NCBI RefSeq assembly: GCF_003841465.1
Contig: NZ_REFZ01000005.1
Location: 271,677 to 335,676 of the forward strand
Direction of reading: 5' to 3'
DNA length: 64,000 nucleotides
DNA from: Natrarchaeobius oligotrophus
GTDB lineage: Archaea > Halobacteriota > Halobacteria > Halobacteriales > Natrialbaceae
In this document: positions 1 through 8,515 of the stretch, in pieces
How the letters are laid out: every line of letters begins with the position of its first letter
Position numbering within the stretch: position 1 is the stretch's first letter
The notes under the pieces: model-generated
What the model was told of the DNA's origin: nothing
The model's input: only the letters and a program-made list of their open reading frames with translations
The model's database searches: none
Position numbers and translations under genes: made by a program

Positions 1-1096
1 TGACGTCCTGGAGGTGGATCCGCGCGTCGGCCAGCGGGCTGATGATGTCGCTGACGATGCCCGGCTGGTTGGGGAGTTCGCCGCCGGTCACCCGGACGAC
101 CGCGATGGGCGAGTCGACGGTGACGCTCGAGAGCTCGTCGCGGGCGATGACCTCGCGGTGGAGGATGTTCTCGGCGCGCTCGGCCTCGTCCTCGTCGATG
201 TAGAAGGTGATCGTGTCCATCCCGCTCGCGACGGCGTCGATGTTGACGTCGCTTTCCGACAGGGCGGCCGAGAGGTGGTGGAAGACGCCCGGCTGGTTGC
301 GAATCGCTCGGCCGGCGACGGTGATGCAGGCCAGCGGGCGCTCGCGGAGGTCGACGAGGCTCTTGAACTCGCCTTCGATGCTCGTCCCGCCCGAGAGGAG
401 GTCGCCGTGTTGGTAGTGGACGACGCGGACGTTGAGTCTGCCGTCTTTGTACGACAGCGCCGACGGAGCGACGACTTCGGCTCCCCGGAACGAGAGGTTC
501 CGAAGTTCGTCGACCGAGATCTCGCCCACGTTTCGCGCGCCTTCGACGACGCGCGGGTCGCCGGTCATGACCCCTTCGACGTCGGTCACGATGACGACCT
601 CGTCGGCTTCCATGTACTTGCCCATCATGACGGCGGTCGTATCGCTGCCGCCGCGGCCGAGCGTGGTGATCGAGCCCTCGGGCCCTTCCGCGAGAAATCC
701 GGTGAGAACCGGCACCTGTTCGTCCATCGTCTCCGCGACCTCGAGGGCCCGACGCTGGGTTTCCTCGACGTCGACCTCGCCGTACTCGTCGGTGACGACC
801 GGCCAGCCCTCGGATCCGGGCTCGAAGAACTGGGCGTCGATGCCGCGGGACGACAGCGCCGCCTTGAGCATCCGGACGGACGTGCGTTCGCCCATGCTGA
901 CGATCTGGGCGCGGTCGGCTTCGTCGGTCTCGAAGGTGATGTCCTCGAGTAGGTCGTCCGTCGTCGACCCCATCGCGCTCGCGACGACGGCGATCTCGTG
1001 ACCGTCCTCGACGGCGGCGGCGACCGAGTCGGCGGCGCGATCGATCCGCTCGCCGCTGCCGAGGCTCGTTCCGCCGAACTTGGCTACGACGCGCAT
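1..1096 (-). CDS. lysC: Aspartate kinase (C-terminal end cut by window edge)
   Basis: Catalyses phosphorylation of L-aspartate, the first step towards threonine, methionine and DAP-lysine. About 365 residues are visible. The start ATG at 1096 gives the KFGGTSLGSG nucleotide-binding motif at residues 6-15. Further in are SMGERTS, LGRGGSDTT and VTDVEGVMTGDPR, all typical of aspartokinases. The C-terminal part holds two ACT-type regulatory stretches (ITVAGRAIRNQPGVFHHL and GELPNQPGIVSDI), so feedback control by an end-product amino acid is likely. The gene runs off the left edge, probably missing only a few dozen residues. It is divergent from the GNAT gene at 1294. thrC lies 19 kb away, so the threonine genes are not one operon. 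Confidence 0.95.
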   Translation of the reverse strand, partial: MRVVAKFGGTSLGSGERIDRAADSVAAAVEDGHEIAVVASAMGSTTDDLLEDITFETDEADRAQIVSMGERTSVRMLKAALSSRGIDAQFFEPGSEGWPVVTDEYGEVDVEETQRRALEVAETMDEQVPVLTGFLAEGPEGSITTLGRGGSDTTAVMMGKYMEADEVVIVTDVEGVMTGDPRVVEGARNVGEISVDELRNLSFRGAEVVAPSALSYKDGRLNVRVVHYQHGDLLSGGTSIEGEFKSLVDLRERPLACITVAGRAIRNQPGVFHHLSAALSESDVNIDAVASGMDTITFYIDEDEAERAENILHREVIARDELSSVTVDSPIAVVRVTGGELPNQPGIVSDIISPLADARIHLQDV

Positions 1097-1293
1097 GCTG
1101 GCACCTCACAGCGCACTCGTGGTTGGCTACCGGTGGCGTGGCTCATACACCGCCGTTACCAGAGCGGGCAGATAACTGTGTCCCATTGGTCCCGTTTTTG
1201 TCGTCTCCCGTCCGGCGGGACCGTCGTCCCCGAGACTCGCTCCGAAGCGAGCGGGGTAACATTCACGTTCGTGCGTAGCATTACCACACGACG

Positions 1294-1734
1294 ATGAACG
1301 TACGGGACGCACTCGAGGCCGACGCGGACGCGCTCGCCGCGATCGCGGACTCGCCGACCGACGTGATGCGCAATCTCGTCCACGATCGGACGGTGCGCGT
1401 GGCCGAAGACGGGAGCCACGATCCGAACGCCGACGTCTCGACCTCCCAGTACGGCGGCTCGGACCCGGAGGATCTGCTCGGATTCATCAGCTTCGACGCC
1501 AGAGAAGACACCGTTCACGTCACCCAGCTCGACGGGACGGGCGAGGCCTGCAAGCGTCTGCTGGCGGAGCCCGTGCGCTTTGCCGAACGGGAGTCGATGG
1601 CCGTCGAACTGCTGGCGTCGACCGACACGGGCGTGGTTCGAACCGCCGCGGAGGAACTCGGCTTCGAGCGGACGGGCACCGGCCCGCGGTTCGACGGTGC
1701 GCGCACCGTGCGCTTTCGACTGGAACCGGCGTGA
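1294..1734 (+). CDS. GNAT-family N-acetyltransferase-like protein
   Basis: A 146-residue protein starting MNVRDALEADADALAAIAD, the usual opening helix of GNAT acetyltransferases. It continues with a strand pair (TVRVAED ... LLGFISFDARE), a central region (VHVTQLDGTGEACKRLL) and a C-terminal AAEELGFERTGTGPRF, which matches the GNAT helix before the last strands. The canonical acetyl-CoA loop (Q/RxxGxG/A) is weak, reading GTGEACKRL, so substrate and activity are unknown. ATG 1294 is preferred because the GNAT fold begins at once. It sits between lysC and the polymerase D small subunit. Confidence 0.65.
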   Translation: MNVRDALEADADALAAIADSPTDVMRNLVHDRTVRVAEDGSHDPNADVSTSQYGGSDPEDLLGFISFDAREDTVHVTQLDGTGEACKRLLAEPVRFAERESMAVELLASTDTGVVRTAAEELGFERTGTGPRFDGARTVRFRLEPA

Positions 1735-1808
1735 ACGGCTACGATCGCGGCGACGTCTCCGGACGCTCGAGTGACGACCCGGCTCCGCGAGCGTCGGTTC
1801 CGTCGGGG

Positions 1809-3470
1809 CTAGCTGAACTTCTGAACCGTGACGTCGAGCGTGTCGAGGTCGACGATCGGCGCGTAGCCCGAGTCGGGATCGATGTTGACGCTCTTCTGGA
1901 AGTCGGTCTGGGCCTGCCAGCAGCCGGAGTTGATCGCGAGAACGTTGTGGTACTTGCCGAAGCCGAGCTTGTGGACGTGGCCCGTATGAAAGATATCGGG
2001 CACCTCGTCGATAACGAGGTAATCCTTCTCTTCGGGTGCCAGCCGGGTGTGGCCCCCGAACTGCGGGGCGACGTGGCGTTTCTTCAGAAGCTGGTACATC
2101 GCCTTGTGAGGCTCGTCGTAGCTCGCTTTCTCCTCGGGGAGCTCCGCGATGACCTCGTCCAGCGAGACGCCGTGATACAGCAGCACGGAGACGCCCTCGA
2201 GCGTGACCGTCGAGGGGTTGCTCACGATGCGGGCGTCGTGTGCGGACATGATCTCCCGGAGGTCCTCGTCGAAGCCGGGCTGGGGTTCGGCCAGCCGGAC
2301 GGCGTCGTGGTTTCCCGGGATCATCACGATCTCGACGTCTCCCGGAACCTCCTTGAGGTACTCGTTGAACGCCTCGTACTGCTCGTAGATGTCGACGATC
2401 TCGAGTTCCTCGTCCTGGTCCGGGTAGATGCCGACGCCCTCGACCATGTCGCCGGCGATCAGCAGGTACTCGACGTGCTGGGCCTCGGCCGTGGACAGCC
2501 AGTCCGCGAACCGACTCCAGGCGTCGGCCATGAACTCCTCGCTGCCGACGTGGACGTCGCTGATCAACGCCGCCTGTACGTGGCGGTCCGCCGTCGACGG
2601 CTGGTGCGTGCGCGGCACGTCCGGAAAGTGCATCGAGTCGACGAAGGCGATGCCCGCGTCGTCCGAGAGCGTCCCCTCCATCGCCAGCACCTCGTCGCGG
2701 AGCAACTCGTCGACCAGGTCGACGTACTCGCGGTCTTTCATCACCAGCCACGGGAACGTCCCCGTCGCGTCCTCGAGTTCGATCAGCCAGTGACCGCTCG
2801 CGGTCGACCGGACGTCGTTGACCAGCCCGACCATTCCGACCTCGCTCCCGCCGGGCATGCTCTGGATGGCGGTCGCCGGTCGGTGGTTGATCCGGCTCCG
2901 AAGCGACGAGCCGAGGCGTTCGAGCCGATCCCGAAACACCGCGACGAAATCCTCGTACGCGCCCGTCCCCGTGCTCTCGCCGGTCATGTCGCCGTCGATC
3001 TCGAGCGAGCGCAGGTCGGGGTCGACGGAGCGACCCGCTCCGTTCCCAGACCCCTCCGTTTCAACTGGAGATCGGTCGCTCGATTCGCCGGCCGTCGGTG
3101 CCTCGGTTCCAGTTGAAACGGAGGGGTGTGATCGCGCGCCGGCGTCGTGGTCGTCACCCTCGCCGCTCCCTCCGCCGGCTCCGTCGTCGCGACCCGTCGT
3201 CGCACCGCCGGACGCTGTTGCACCGACCCGGTCGTCGCTTCCGTCTCCCGCGTCGTCGTCTCCACCGCCGACCGGGCCGGTGCGCTCGAGCGCCGAATCG
3301 ACGTGATCCGTCCGCACCACGAGCGCGTCCGCCGGGAGCTCCTCGACGACGCGCTCGAGCAGCGCCTCGGGGTTCTCCGCGGCGGCGATTCGCGTCACGG
3401 CCTCGCGCTCGGCGTTGTAGCCGCGGCTCGTGAGTTCGCTGACGATCCGCGCCGGCCCCTCGAGTGGCAC
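1809..3470 (-). CDS. polD1: DNA polymerase D (PolII) small subunit DP1, 3'-5' exonuclease
   Basis: Proofreading subunit of the archaeal replicative polymerase D. The 553-residue protein is taken from GTG 3470 (VPLEGPARIVSELTSRGYNAERE), where family conservation starts; an upstream in-frame ATG at 3530 would add 20 unconserved residues. Order: N-terminal helical domain (1-65), a Gly/Asp/Ser-rich disordered linker (about 65-165), an OB-fold (about 225-280, GLVNDVRSTASGHWLIEL), then a calcineurin-like phosphoesterase domain with all metal motifs: ISDVHVGS, IAGDMVEGVG, IPGNHD, YHG, and HTGHVHKLG near the end. The linker contains a perfect 20-bp inverted repeat (3050-3069/3108-3127) resembling origin recognition boxes. 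The gene is divergent from sec11. Confidence 0.95.
   Translation of the reverse strand: MPLEGPARIVSELTSRGYNAEREAVTRIAAAENPEALLERVVEELPADALVVRTDHVDSALERTGPVGGGDDDAGDGSDDRVGATASGGATTGRDDGAGGGSGEGDDHDAGARSHPSVSTGTEAPTAGESSDRSPVETEGSGNGAGRSVDPDLRSLEIDGDMTGESTGTGAYEDFVAVFRDRLERLGSSLRSRINHRPATAIQSMPGGSEVGMVGLVNDVRSTASGHWLIELEDATGTFPWLVMKDREYVDLVDELLRDEVLAMEGTLSDDAGIAFVDSMHFPDVPRTHQPSTADRHVQAALISDVHVGSEEFMADAWSRFADWLSTAEAQHVEYLLIAGDMVEGVGIYPDQDEELEIVDIYEQYEAFNEYLKEVPGDVEIVMIPGNHDAVRLAEPQPGFDEDLREIMSAHDARIVSNPSTVTLEGVSVLLYHGVSLDEVIAELPEEKASYDEPHKAMYQLLKKRHVAPQFGGHTRLAPEEKDYLVIDEVPDIFHTGHVHKLGFGKYHNVLAINSGCWQAQTDFQKSVNIDPDSGYAPIVDLDTLDVTVQKFS
3050..3127. repeat. Inverted pair of origin-recognition-box-like 20-mers
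   Basis: Bases 3050-3069 and 3108-3127 are perfect 20-base reverse complements around a 38-base spacer. Each carries a GAAACGGAGGGG core with the G-string seen in haloarchaeal Orc1/Cdc6 binding boxes. They lie in the disordered linker region of the polymerase D small subunit gene, where protein sequence is free to drift. A related single copy occurs at 42021-42043. Origin function is inferred from motif resemblance and gene neighbourhood, not shown. Confidence 0.55.
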
Positions 3471-3759
3471 ACGCCTCGCATTCGCGACCGTGCAGAAAAG
3501 GGTAGCGAAAGGTCGGTTCCCCGACGCCATCGCGGCGACTCGATCGTCGAATCGCGCCCGGAGCGGACGGGAACTCGAGCGCGACTCGGGTTCGGCGATT
3601 CGCGACGTGCACTCGATGCGAAACGCGGCGAGGAGGGTTCCCCGTCGACGCTCTTTCACCGACCGAGGAGTGAAGATCGAGACCGCCGACCGATCACGAC
3701 CCGCGGGTCGACGCCGGCGAGGGGAAAGTTGATTGCTCACCCCCGTAAAAACCAGTCCA

Positions 3760-4695
3760 ATGAGTCCCCCCAGTTCCGGCGATTCCGGATCTGACGGCTC
3801 CGACGCCGCAGATGACCCCTCCGACGGAACCGGTTTCGGATCCGGCGATTCCGACGGTGGCGCGTCCCGGACGGCCGATTCGTCCGCCGCTGACGCGTCC
3901 GACTCGAGCCCAGCGGGTGGCTCGAGCGACGGTGGCACCCCGTCGAGTTCGCGAGACGGCGGTCGGTCCCGCTCGGACGACGTAACCATCGAAGACGACG
4001 GCGTCGTCAGGTGGTTCCTCGGAACCGACGACGGGACGGTCGTCGTCGTCCGCGACGTCCTGAGTAGCGTCGCCCTCGTGGCGGTCATCGGGCTGATACT
4101 GTTCGCAGCCAGCGGCATCTGGCCGCCGCTGGTCGCCGTCGAGAGCGGCAGCATGGAGCCGAACATGGAACGCGGCGATCTCATCTTCGTCGTCGACGAC
4201 GACCGCTACGCGGGCGACGGGGCGGTCGACGGCACCGGTATCGTCACCCACGAGAACGGCGACGATCACGAGAAGTTCGGCCAGCCCGGCGACGTCATCA
4301 TCTTCAAACCCGACGGCAGCGAGTATCGGACGCCCATCATCCACCGGGCGCATTTCTGGGTCGAGGAAGGCGAAAACTGGGTCGACTCCAGTGCGAACGA
4401 GGAGTACCTCGGCGGAGCGACCTGCGACGAGGTTCCGACCTGTCCCGCGACTCACGACGGCTTCGTCACCAAAGGCGACGACAACAGCGGCTACGACCAG
4501 TACGGCGGAGCCGCGACGGACGTCGTGAAACCCGAGTGGGTGACCGGCAAGGCGATGATCCGCGTTCCGTGGCTCGGCCACGTCAGGCTGTTGTTCGACT
4601 CGCTGCTCGGCGGACTGCTCGTCCCCCAACCGACGATCGACGGCGTCGTCCTGTCACCGACCCAGCCGGGCGTTTCGCCGTCCCCAGCTTCCTAG
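3760..4695 (+). CDS. sec11: Signal peptidase I (archaeal Sec11-type)
   Basis: Membrane-bound serine protease that removes Sec signal peptides. The 311-residue protein starts at ATG 3760, nine codons after a weaker TTG. Residues 1-80 are a Ser/Asp/Gly-rich cytoplasmic tail. One membrane helix follows (SVALVAVIGLILFAASGIW), then VESGSMEPNM with the nucleophile Ser, GDLIFVVDD, IIHRAHFWVEEG with the His that replaces the bacterial Lys, and FVTKGDDN with the conserved Asp. A second hydrophobic stretch lies near the C terminus (LGHVRLLFDSLLGGLL). Divergent from polD1; in other haloarchaea I recall the same pair beside an orc1/cdc6 gene, which is not found here. Confidence 0.93.
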   Translation: MSPPSSGDSGSDGSDAADDPSDGTGFGSGDSDGGASRTADSSAADASDSSPAGGSSDGGTPSSSRDGGRSRSDDVTIEDDGVVRWFLGTDDGTVVVVRDVLSSVALVAVIGLILFAASGIWPPLVAVESGSMEPNMERGDLIFVVDDDRYAGDGAVDGTGIVTHENGDDHEKFGQPGDVIIFKPDGSEYRTPIIHRAHFWVEEGENWVDSSANEEYLGGATCDEVPTCPATHDGFVTKGDDNSGYDQYGGAATDVVKPEWVTGKAMIRVPWLGHVRLLFDSLLGGLLVPQPTIDGVVLSPTQPGVSPSPAS

Positions 4696-5036
4696 CGCCC
4701 GTCCTTCGGAATCTGGACCGATTCGATTCTCGACTCGTCGTGTCACCGTGGCCCACAGCGCGTCTCGTCGGAGACACTTGCCGGTACCGATGACGCGTCG
4801 GCGACGACGGCGAGAGAGACGACCCGCTCGAGCCCTCGAGCGACGTTTCGCCTCGTTCCGGACGATCGACCGGTGATATTCGAGGCAATACTTTCCTGAT
4901 CGGGCGACCGACGTCAGGTATCGCCACATTACGGAGAGGTATACCTGCGGGGCGTTTTTACCCGCCAAACGATGGCTCTTGAGTACCTCGTTGTGGCCCT
5001 GTCCGCGGATCGACGCTCGAGCGGACGGTGGTTCGC
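4696..5036. other. Intergenic region between sec11 and the siroheme reductase
   Basis: No credible gene in either strand. A T-run (GGGGCGTTTTTACCCGCC, about 4960-4977) could be a terminator or promoter element for the downstream reductase. I saw no origin-box core here, although this is where an orc gene or its origin would be expected if the neighbourhood matched other haloarchaea. Confidence 0.4.
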
Positions 5037-6737
5037 GTGAACACCGTCGAACAGCACAAACAGGAGAAACACCCCCTCGACGTGATCGAGGACGTCTACG
5101 AGTACGCCGAGGAGGGTCTCACGTTCGAGGAAATCGAAGACCGCGCCGGCGGCGGCGAGTGGGAGCGCCTGAAGTGGGCCGGCATGTACGCCCAGAAGCA
5201 GGAGGGGTACTTCATGATCCGGACGAAAGTCCCCGGCGGGAAGCTCACGCCCGAGCAGGCCGAAGTGATCGGCGAGGTCACCGACGACCTCGCGGTCGCT
5301 CCCGAGGAGTACGGCGGCGAGGAGCAAAACGAGTTGTGGGGCGACGCCTACCTCGACATCACGACGCGCCAGGACATCCAGAAACACTGGATCCGGGTCG
5401 AGGACGTCCCCGAGATGTGGGACCGCTACGACGAGGTCGGCCTCACGACGGTCCAGGGCTGTGGCGACTCCGCCCGGAACGTACTCGGCTGTCCCGCCGC
5501 CGGGATCAGCGACCACGAGTGTTTCAACGCACAGCCGGTCGTCGACGCCGTCTCCGATTACTTCACCGGCAATCGCGAGTACGCCAACCTCCCGCGGAAG
5601 TTCAAGCTCACGATCACCGGCTGCGCCCACGACTGCGCGCAGTCCCAGATCAACGACGTCGGCCTGGTGCCGGCGAAAAAGGAACTCGAGGGAGAGTACT
5701 ACTACGGCTTCCACGCCCGCGTCGGCGGCGGCCTCTCGGACGGGCCGCGGATGGCCTCGGAACTCGACGTCTTCATCCCGCCGGAAGACGCCGTCGAGTT
5801 CGTCCGCGCCGTCGCCCAGACGTTCAAGGAACTCGGCGACCGCAACAACCGCGGCGTCTGCCGCATGCGCTATCTCGTCGAGCAGATGGGGCCCGAGAAA
5901 TTCGAGGAGGCGGTTCGCGACCGCTGTACCGTCGACCTGCCGACCGGCGGCGAGAACCTGACCGTCGGCTACCAGGGCGACCACGTCGGCGTCCACGACC
6001 AGAAACAGGACGGCCTCAAATACGTCGGCTTCAACGTCATCGCCGGCCGCATGGGCGGCGACGAGTTCGCCCAGGCGGCCCGAGCCGCGAAGAAGTACGG
6101 CACCGAGGACGCCTCGGTCCGCCTCGCGACCGATCAGAACTTTCTCATCTCTCACATTCCCGAGGAGAACGTCGACGACCTCCTCGCCGAGCCGTTCGCC
6201 CGAGAGTACCAGCCCGATCCCGGCCCGTTCTCCCGCGGTGCCGTCGGCTGTACGGGCAACGAGTTCTGCAACTACGCCATCATCGAGACGAAAAAGCGCA
6301 CCAAACGCTGGGCGCGCGAACTCGACGACCGCATCGACGTTCCGGACGACATCGAGGCGATCCGGATGCACATGTCCGGCTGCTCGGCGTCGTGTGCACA
6401 GCCACAGATCGCGGACATCGGCTTCCGCGGCGAGACCGTCAAACTCGAGGACGAAAACTCGCCCAACGACGAGGGCGACAACATCGTCGAGGGAATGGAC
6501 TTCGGTCTCGGCGGTTCGCTCGGCGCGGACAACGAGTTCCTGGACTGGGTCGAAAACGCCGTGCCCGCCCACGCCGTGATCCCGGCGCTCGAGCAGCTGT
6601 TCGACGCCTACGCGGCGGACCGACGCGACGGCGAGGCGTTCTACGCCTGGTGTCGCCGCGTCGACAACGAGCGGCTCCGGACCATCATGCAGGGGGCCGA
6701 CGCCCCGGTCGCCGGAGGTGTCGCACATGGGGACTGA
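5037..6737 (+). CDS. Siroheme [4Fe-4S] nitrite/sulfite reductase, ferredoxin type
   Basis: A 566-residue member of the nitrite/sulfite reductase family, which carries out six-electron reduction of nitrite to ammonia or sulfite to sulfide. Two siroheme-binding halves are visible. N-terminal half: VQGCGDSARNVLGC and ITGCAHDCAQSQIND. C-terminal half: the iron-sulfur/siroheme ligands CTGNEFC (C-x5-C) and CSASCAQPQ (C-x3-C). GTG 5037 follows a GGTGG stretch and gives MNTVEQHKQEK; GTG 5028 would add three residues. It overlaps the next gene by 11 bp, so the two are co-translated. Sequence alone does not decide nitrite or sulfite. The FrhB-like partner and the absence of nitrate reductase genes lean me towards sulfite. 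Confidence 0.88.
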   Translation: MNTVEQHKQEKHPLDVIEDVYEYAEEGLTFEEIEDRAGGGEWERLKWAGMYAQKQEGYFMIRTKVPGGKLTPEQAEVIGEVTDDLAVAPEEYGGEEQNELWGDAYLDITTRQDIQKHWIRVEDVPEMWDRYDEVGLTTVQGCGDSARNVLGCPAAGISDHECFNAQPVVDAVSDYFTGNREYANLPRKFKLTITGCAHDCAQSQINDVGLVPAKKELEGEYYYGFHARVGGGLSDGPRMASELDVFIPPEDAVEFVRAVAQTFKELGDRNNRGVCRMRYLVEQMGPEKFEEAVRDRCTVDLPTGGENLTVGYQGDHVGVHDQKQDGLKYVGFNVIAGRMGGDEFAQAARAAKKYGTEDASVRLATDQNFLISHIPEENVDDLLAEPFAREYQPDPGPFSRGAVGCTGNEFCNYAIIETKKRTKRWARELDDRIDVPDDIEAIRMHMSGCSASCAQPQIADIGFRGETVKLEDENSPNDEGDNIVEGMDFGLGGSLGADNEFLDWVENAVPAHAVIPALEQLFDAYAADRRDGEAFYAWCRRVDNERLRTIMQGADAPVAGGVAHGD

Positions 6738-8346
6738 CGAAAACGGCGACGACCGCTCGAACCGTCACTTCCCCGGCGTTCCCGACTCGAGCACGGACGA
6801 CGACGCCGTCGTCGTTCCCGACGCTGGAAGCACACCGCCGCGCTCGCGCGAGGGAACCGACCACGCTCGAGACGGCGCGATTCGGACGGACGGTGCGGAC
6901 GCGAGCGCCGAGACCGGCGACGGCTGTGCGCCCGACGCCTGTACCTGCGGCGAGAAGACGCCCGCCGGGAGCGGATCGAAGCCCGTCGCCACGGACGGCG
7001 CGGGCGTCGCGAACGTCGACGAGGGCGGCGAACTCGGCGACCTCGAGTTCACCGAACCCGCCGAGAACGTGAGCCAGGACGTCTACGACGACGCGCCCGA
7101 CACCCGCGTCGGCATCCCCGAGGGGGTCGACCTCGAGACGCCCGAGTACTCCATCAGGTCGGAGATGAACGACATCGAGACGCCCGACGAGAAGACCTGG
7201 TTCCACGAACTCGACGAGGCGGTCATCGACGACGGTCGCTGTATCCAGTGTGGGACCTGCGTCGCCGCCTGCCCGTCGGACTCGATCGGCGTCGGCGACG
7301 ACGACCTGCCCAAGCTCGTGAAGATGTGCACCGGCTGTTCGATGTGCTGGGACTTCTGTCCCCGCGGCGGTCTGCGCTACGAGCGCCAGTGGAAGATCAC
7401 CGGCGGCGAGGACAACGTCAAGGGCGCGGGCGACCCGATCACGGAGTTCTCCGCGAAGGTCGACGACGACTGGACCGACGGCGCACAGGACGGCGGCGTC
7501 GTCACCGGCATCCTCGCGACGCTGCTCGAGGAGGGCGAGATCGACGGCGCACTCATCGCCACCGAGAGCGAGGACGAGCCCTGGAAGGCCGAGAGCTTCC
7601 TCGCGACGACCGAGGAGGAGCTCATCGAGAACGCCGGCACCGTCTACAACCAGACGCTCGCGCTCGGCAACCTCGACCTGAAACGGTGGGAGCACAAGCT
7701 CCCCGACAAGGACTGGGACGACATCAGCCTCGCGCTCGTCGGCACGCCCTGTGAGATCGAAGGCATCCGCGCGCTCCAGGACTTTGACTGGGACTACCAG
7801 GCCCAGAACGAGGGCATCCGCGCCGTCGAGTACACCATCGCGTTGATGTGTACGAAGAACTTCAACTACTACAGCCTCATCGGCGAGCAACTCGAGGAGA
7901 AACGCGACATCTCGCCGGCGGAGATCGGCAAGATGGACGTCCTCCACGGCAAGATGATGGTCTACGACCACGACGGCGAGATGATCCTGGAAGAAGACGT
8001 CGAGAACTTCCACGACGCCGCGCTCAAAGGCTGTGACGAGTGTGCCGACTTCACCGGCTTCTGTTCTGACGTCACCGTCGGCTCCGTCGGCTCCTCCGAC
8101 GAGTACTCGAGCGTCATCCTCCGGACCGAGCAGGGCGTCAAAGCCTGGGAGCTCACCGAGCCGAAACTCGACTACCACGACCTGGAGGACCGCTCGGCCG
8201 TCGGCAAGCTCCAGGGCTGGGACAAGAAGAAGGCCTTCGAGAGCTTAGAGCGGCCGTTCGATCCCGACGCGCCCCGGTTCATCGACTACACCGACCACGC
8301 GGAGAACTACGGGACGGCGATGAACCCGCACGACCAGGCCCACTAG
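6727..8346 (+). CDS. FrhB-like coenzyme F420 dehydrogenase beta subunit with two [4Fe-4S] clusters
   Basis: 539 residues. A long acidic N-terminal tail contains a small Cys cluster (CAPDACTCG, about residue 65). At about 175-220 lie two ferredoxin motifs (CIQCGTCVAACP and CTGCSMCWDFCP). The rest is an FrhB-type flavoprotein domain (LALVGTPCEIEGIRAL, ALMCTKNFNYYSL, CDECADFTGFCSDVTVG), the fold that passes electrons between F420H2, FAD and Fe-S clusters. ATG 6727 has a strong ribosome site GGAGGTG seven bases upstream, inside the end of the reductase gene. The likely role is electron donor to that reductase, from F420H2 or ferredoxin; the electron source is an inference. Confidence 0.85.
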   Translation: MGTDENGDDRSNRHFPGVPDSSTDDDAVVVPDAGSTPPRSREGTDHARDGAIRTDGADASAETGDGCAPDACTCGEKTPAGSGSKPVATDGAGVANVDEGGELGDLEFTEPAENVSQDVYDDAPDTRVGIPEGVDLETPEYSIRSEMNDIETPDEKTWFHELDEAVIDDGRCIQCGTCVAACPSDSIGVGDDDLPKLVKMCTGCSMCWDFCPRGGLRYERQWKITGGEDNVKGAGDPITEFSAKVDDDWTDGAQDGGVVTGILATLLEEGEIDGALIATESEDEPWKAESFLATTEEELIENAGTVYNQTLALGNLDLKRWEHKLPDKDWDDISLALVGTPCEIEGIRALQDFDWDYQAQNEGIRAVEYTIALMCTKNFNYYSLIGEQLEEKRDISPAEIGKMDVLHGKMMVYDHDGEMILEEDVENFHDAALKGCDECADFTGFCSDVTVGSVGSSDEYSSVILRTEQGVKAWELTEPKLDYHDLEDRSAVGKLQGWDKKKAFESLERPFDPDAPRFIDYTDHAENYGTAMNPHDQAH

Positions 8347-8370
8347 GGTCGATTTCGGATCTCTCGATCC

Positions 8371-8490
8371 GTCTCGACTGTTCTACCGACCCGGTTCGTC
8401 TCGACGATTTTGCCGACCCGGTTTCTCCCCATCCAGTTCGTCCCGACGGTTTTACCGATCCAGTTCGTCCCGACGGTTCTACCGACCGGT
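8371..8490. repeat. Degenerate 27-bp tandem repeats
   Basis: Copies of a unit like TTTTACCGATCCAGTTCGTC plus CCGACGG occur at 8381-8407, 8408-8449 (with a 15-base insertion) and 8450-8476, with a partial copy from 8477. They lie between the convergent ends of the FrhB-like gene and the methyltransferase gene. No gene is supported across them. Confidence 0.7.
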
Positions 8491-8515
8491 ACGGGGCAGT
8501 CTGGCGTCGAAGCCC

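Noticed and set aside
14..952. A 312-residue plus-strand frame opposite lysC
   Set aside because: Antisense shadow; lysC motifs are clear on the minus strand.
5037..6737. Calling the siroheme enzyme nitrite reductase with certainty
   Set aside because: The family motifs are shared by nitrite and sulfite reductases and no nitrate reductase gene is nearby, so the substrate is left open.
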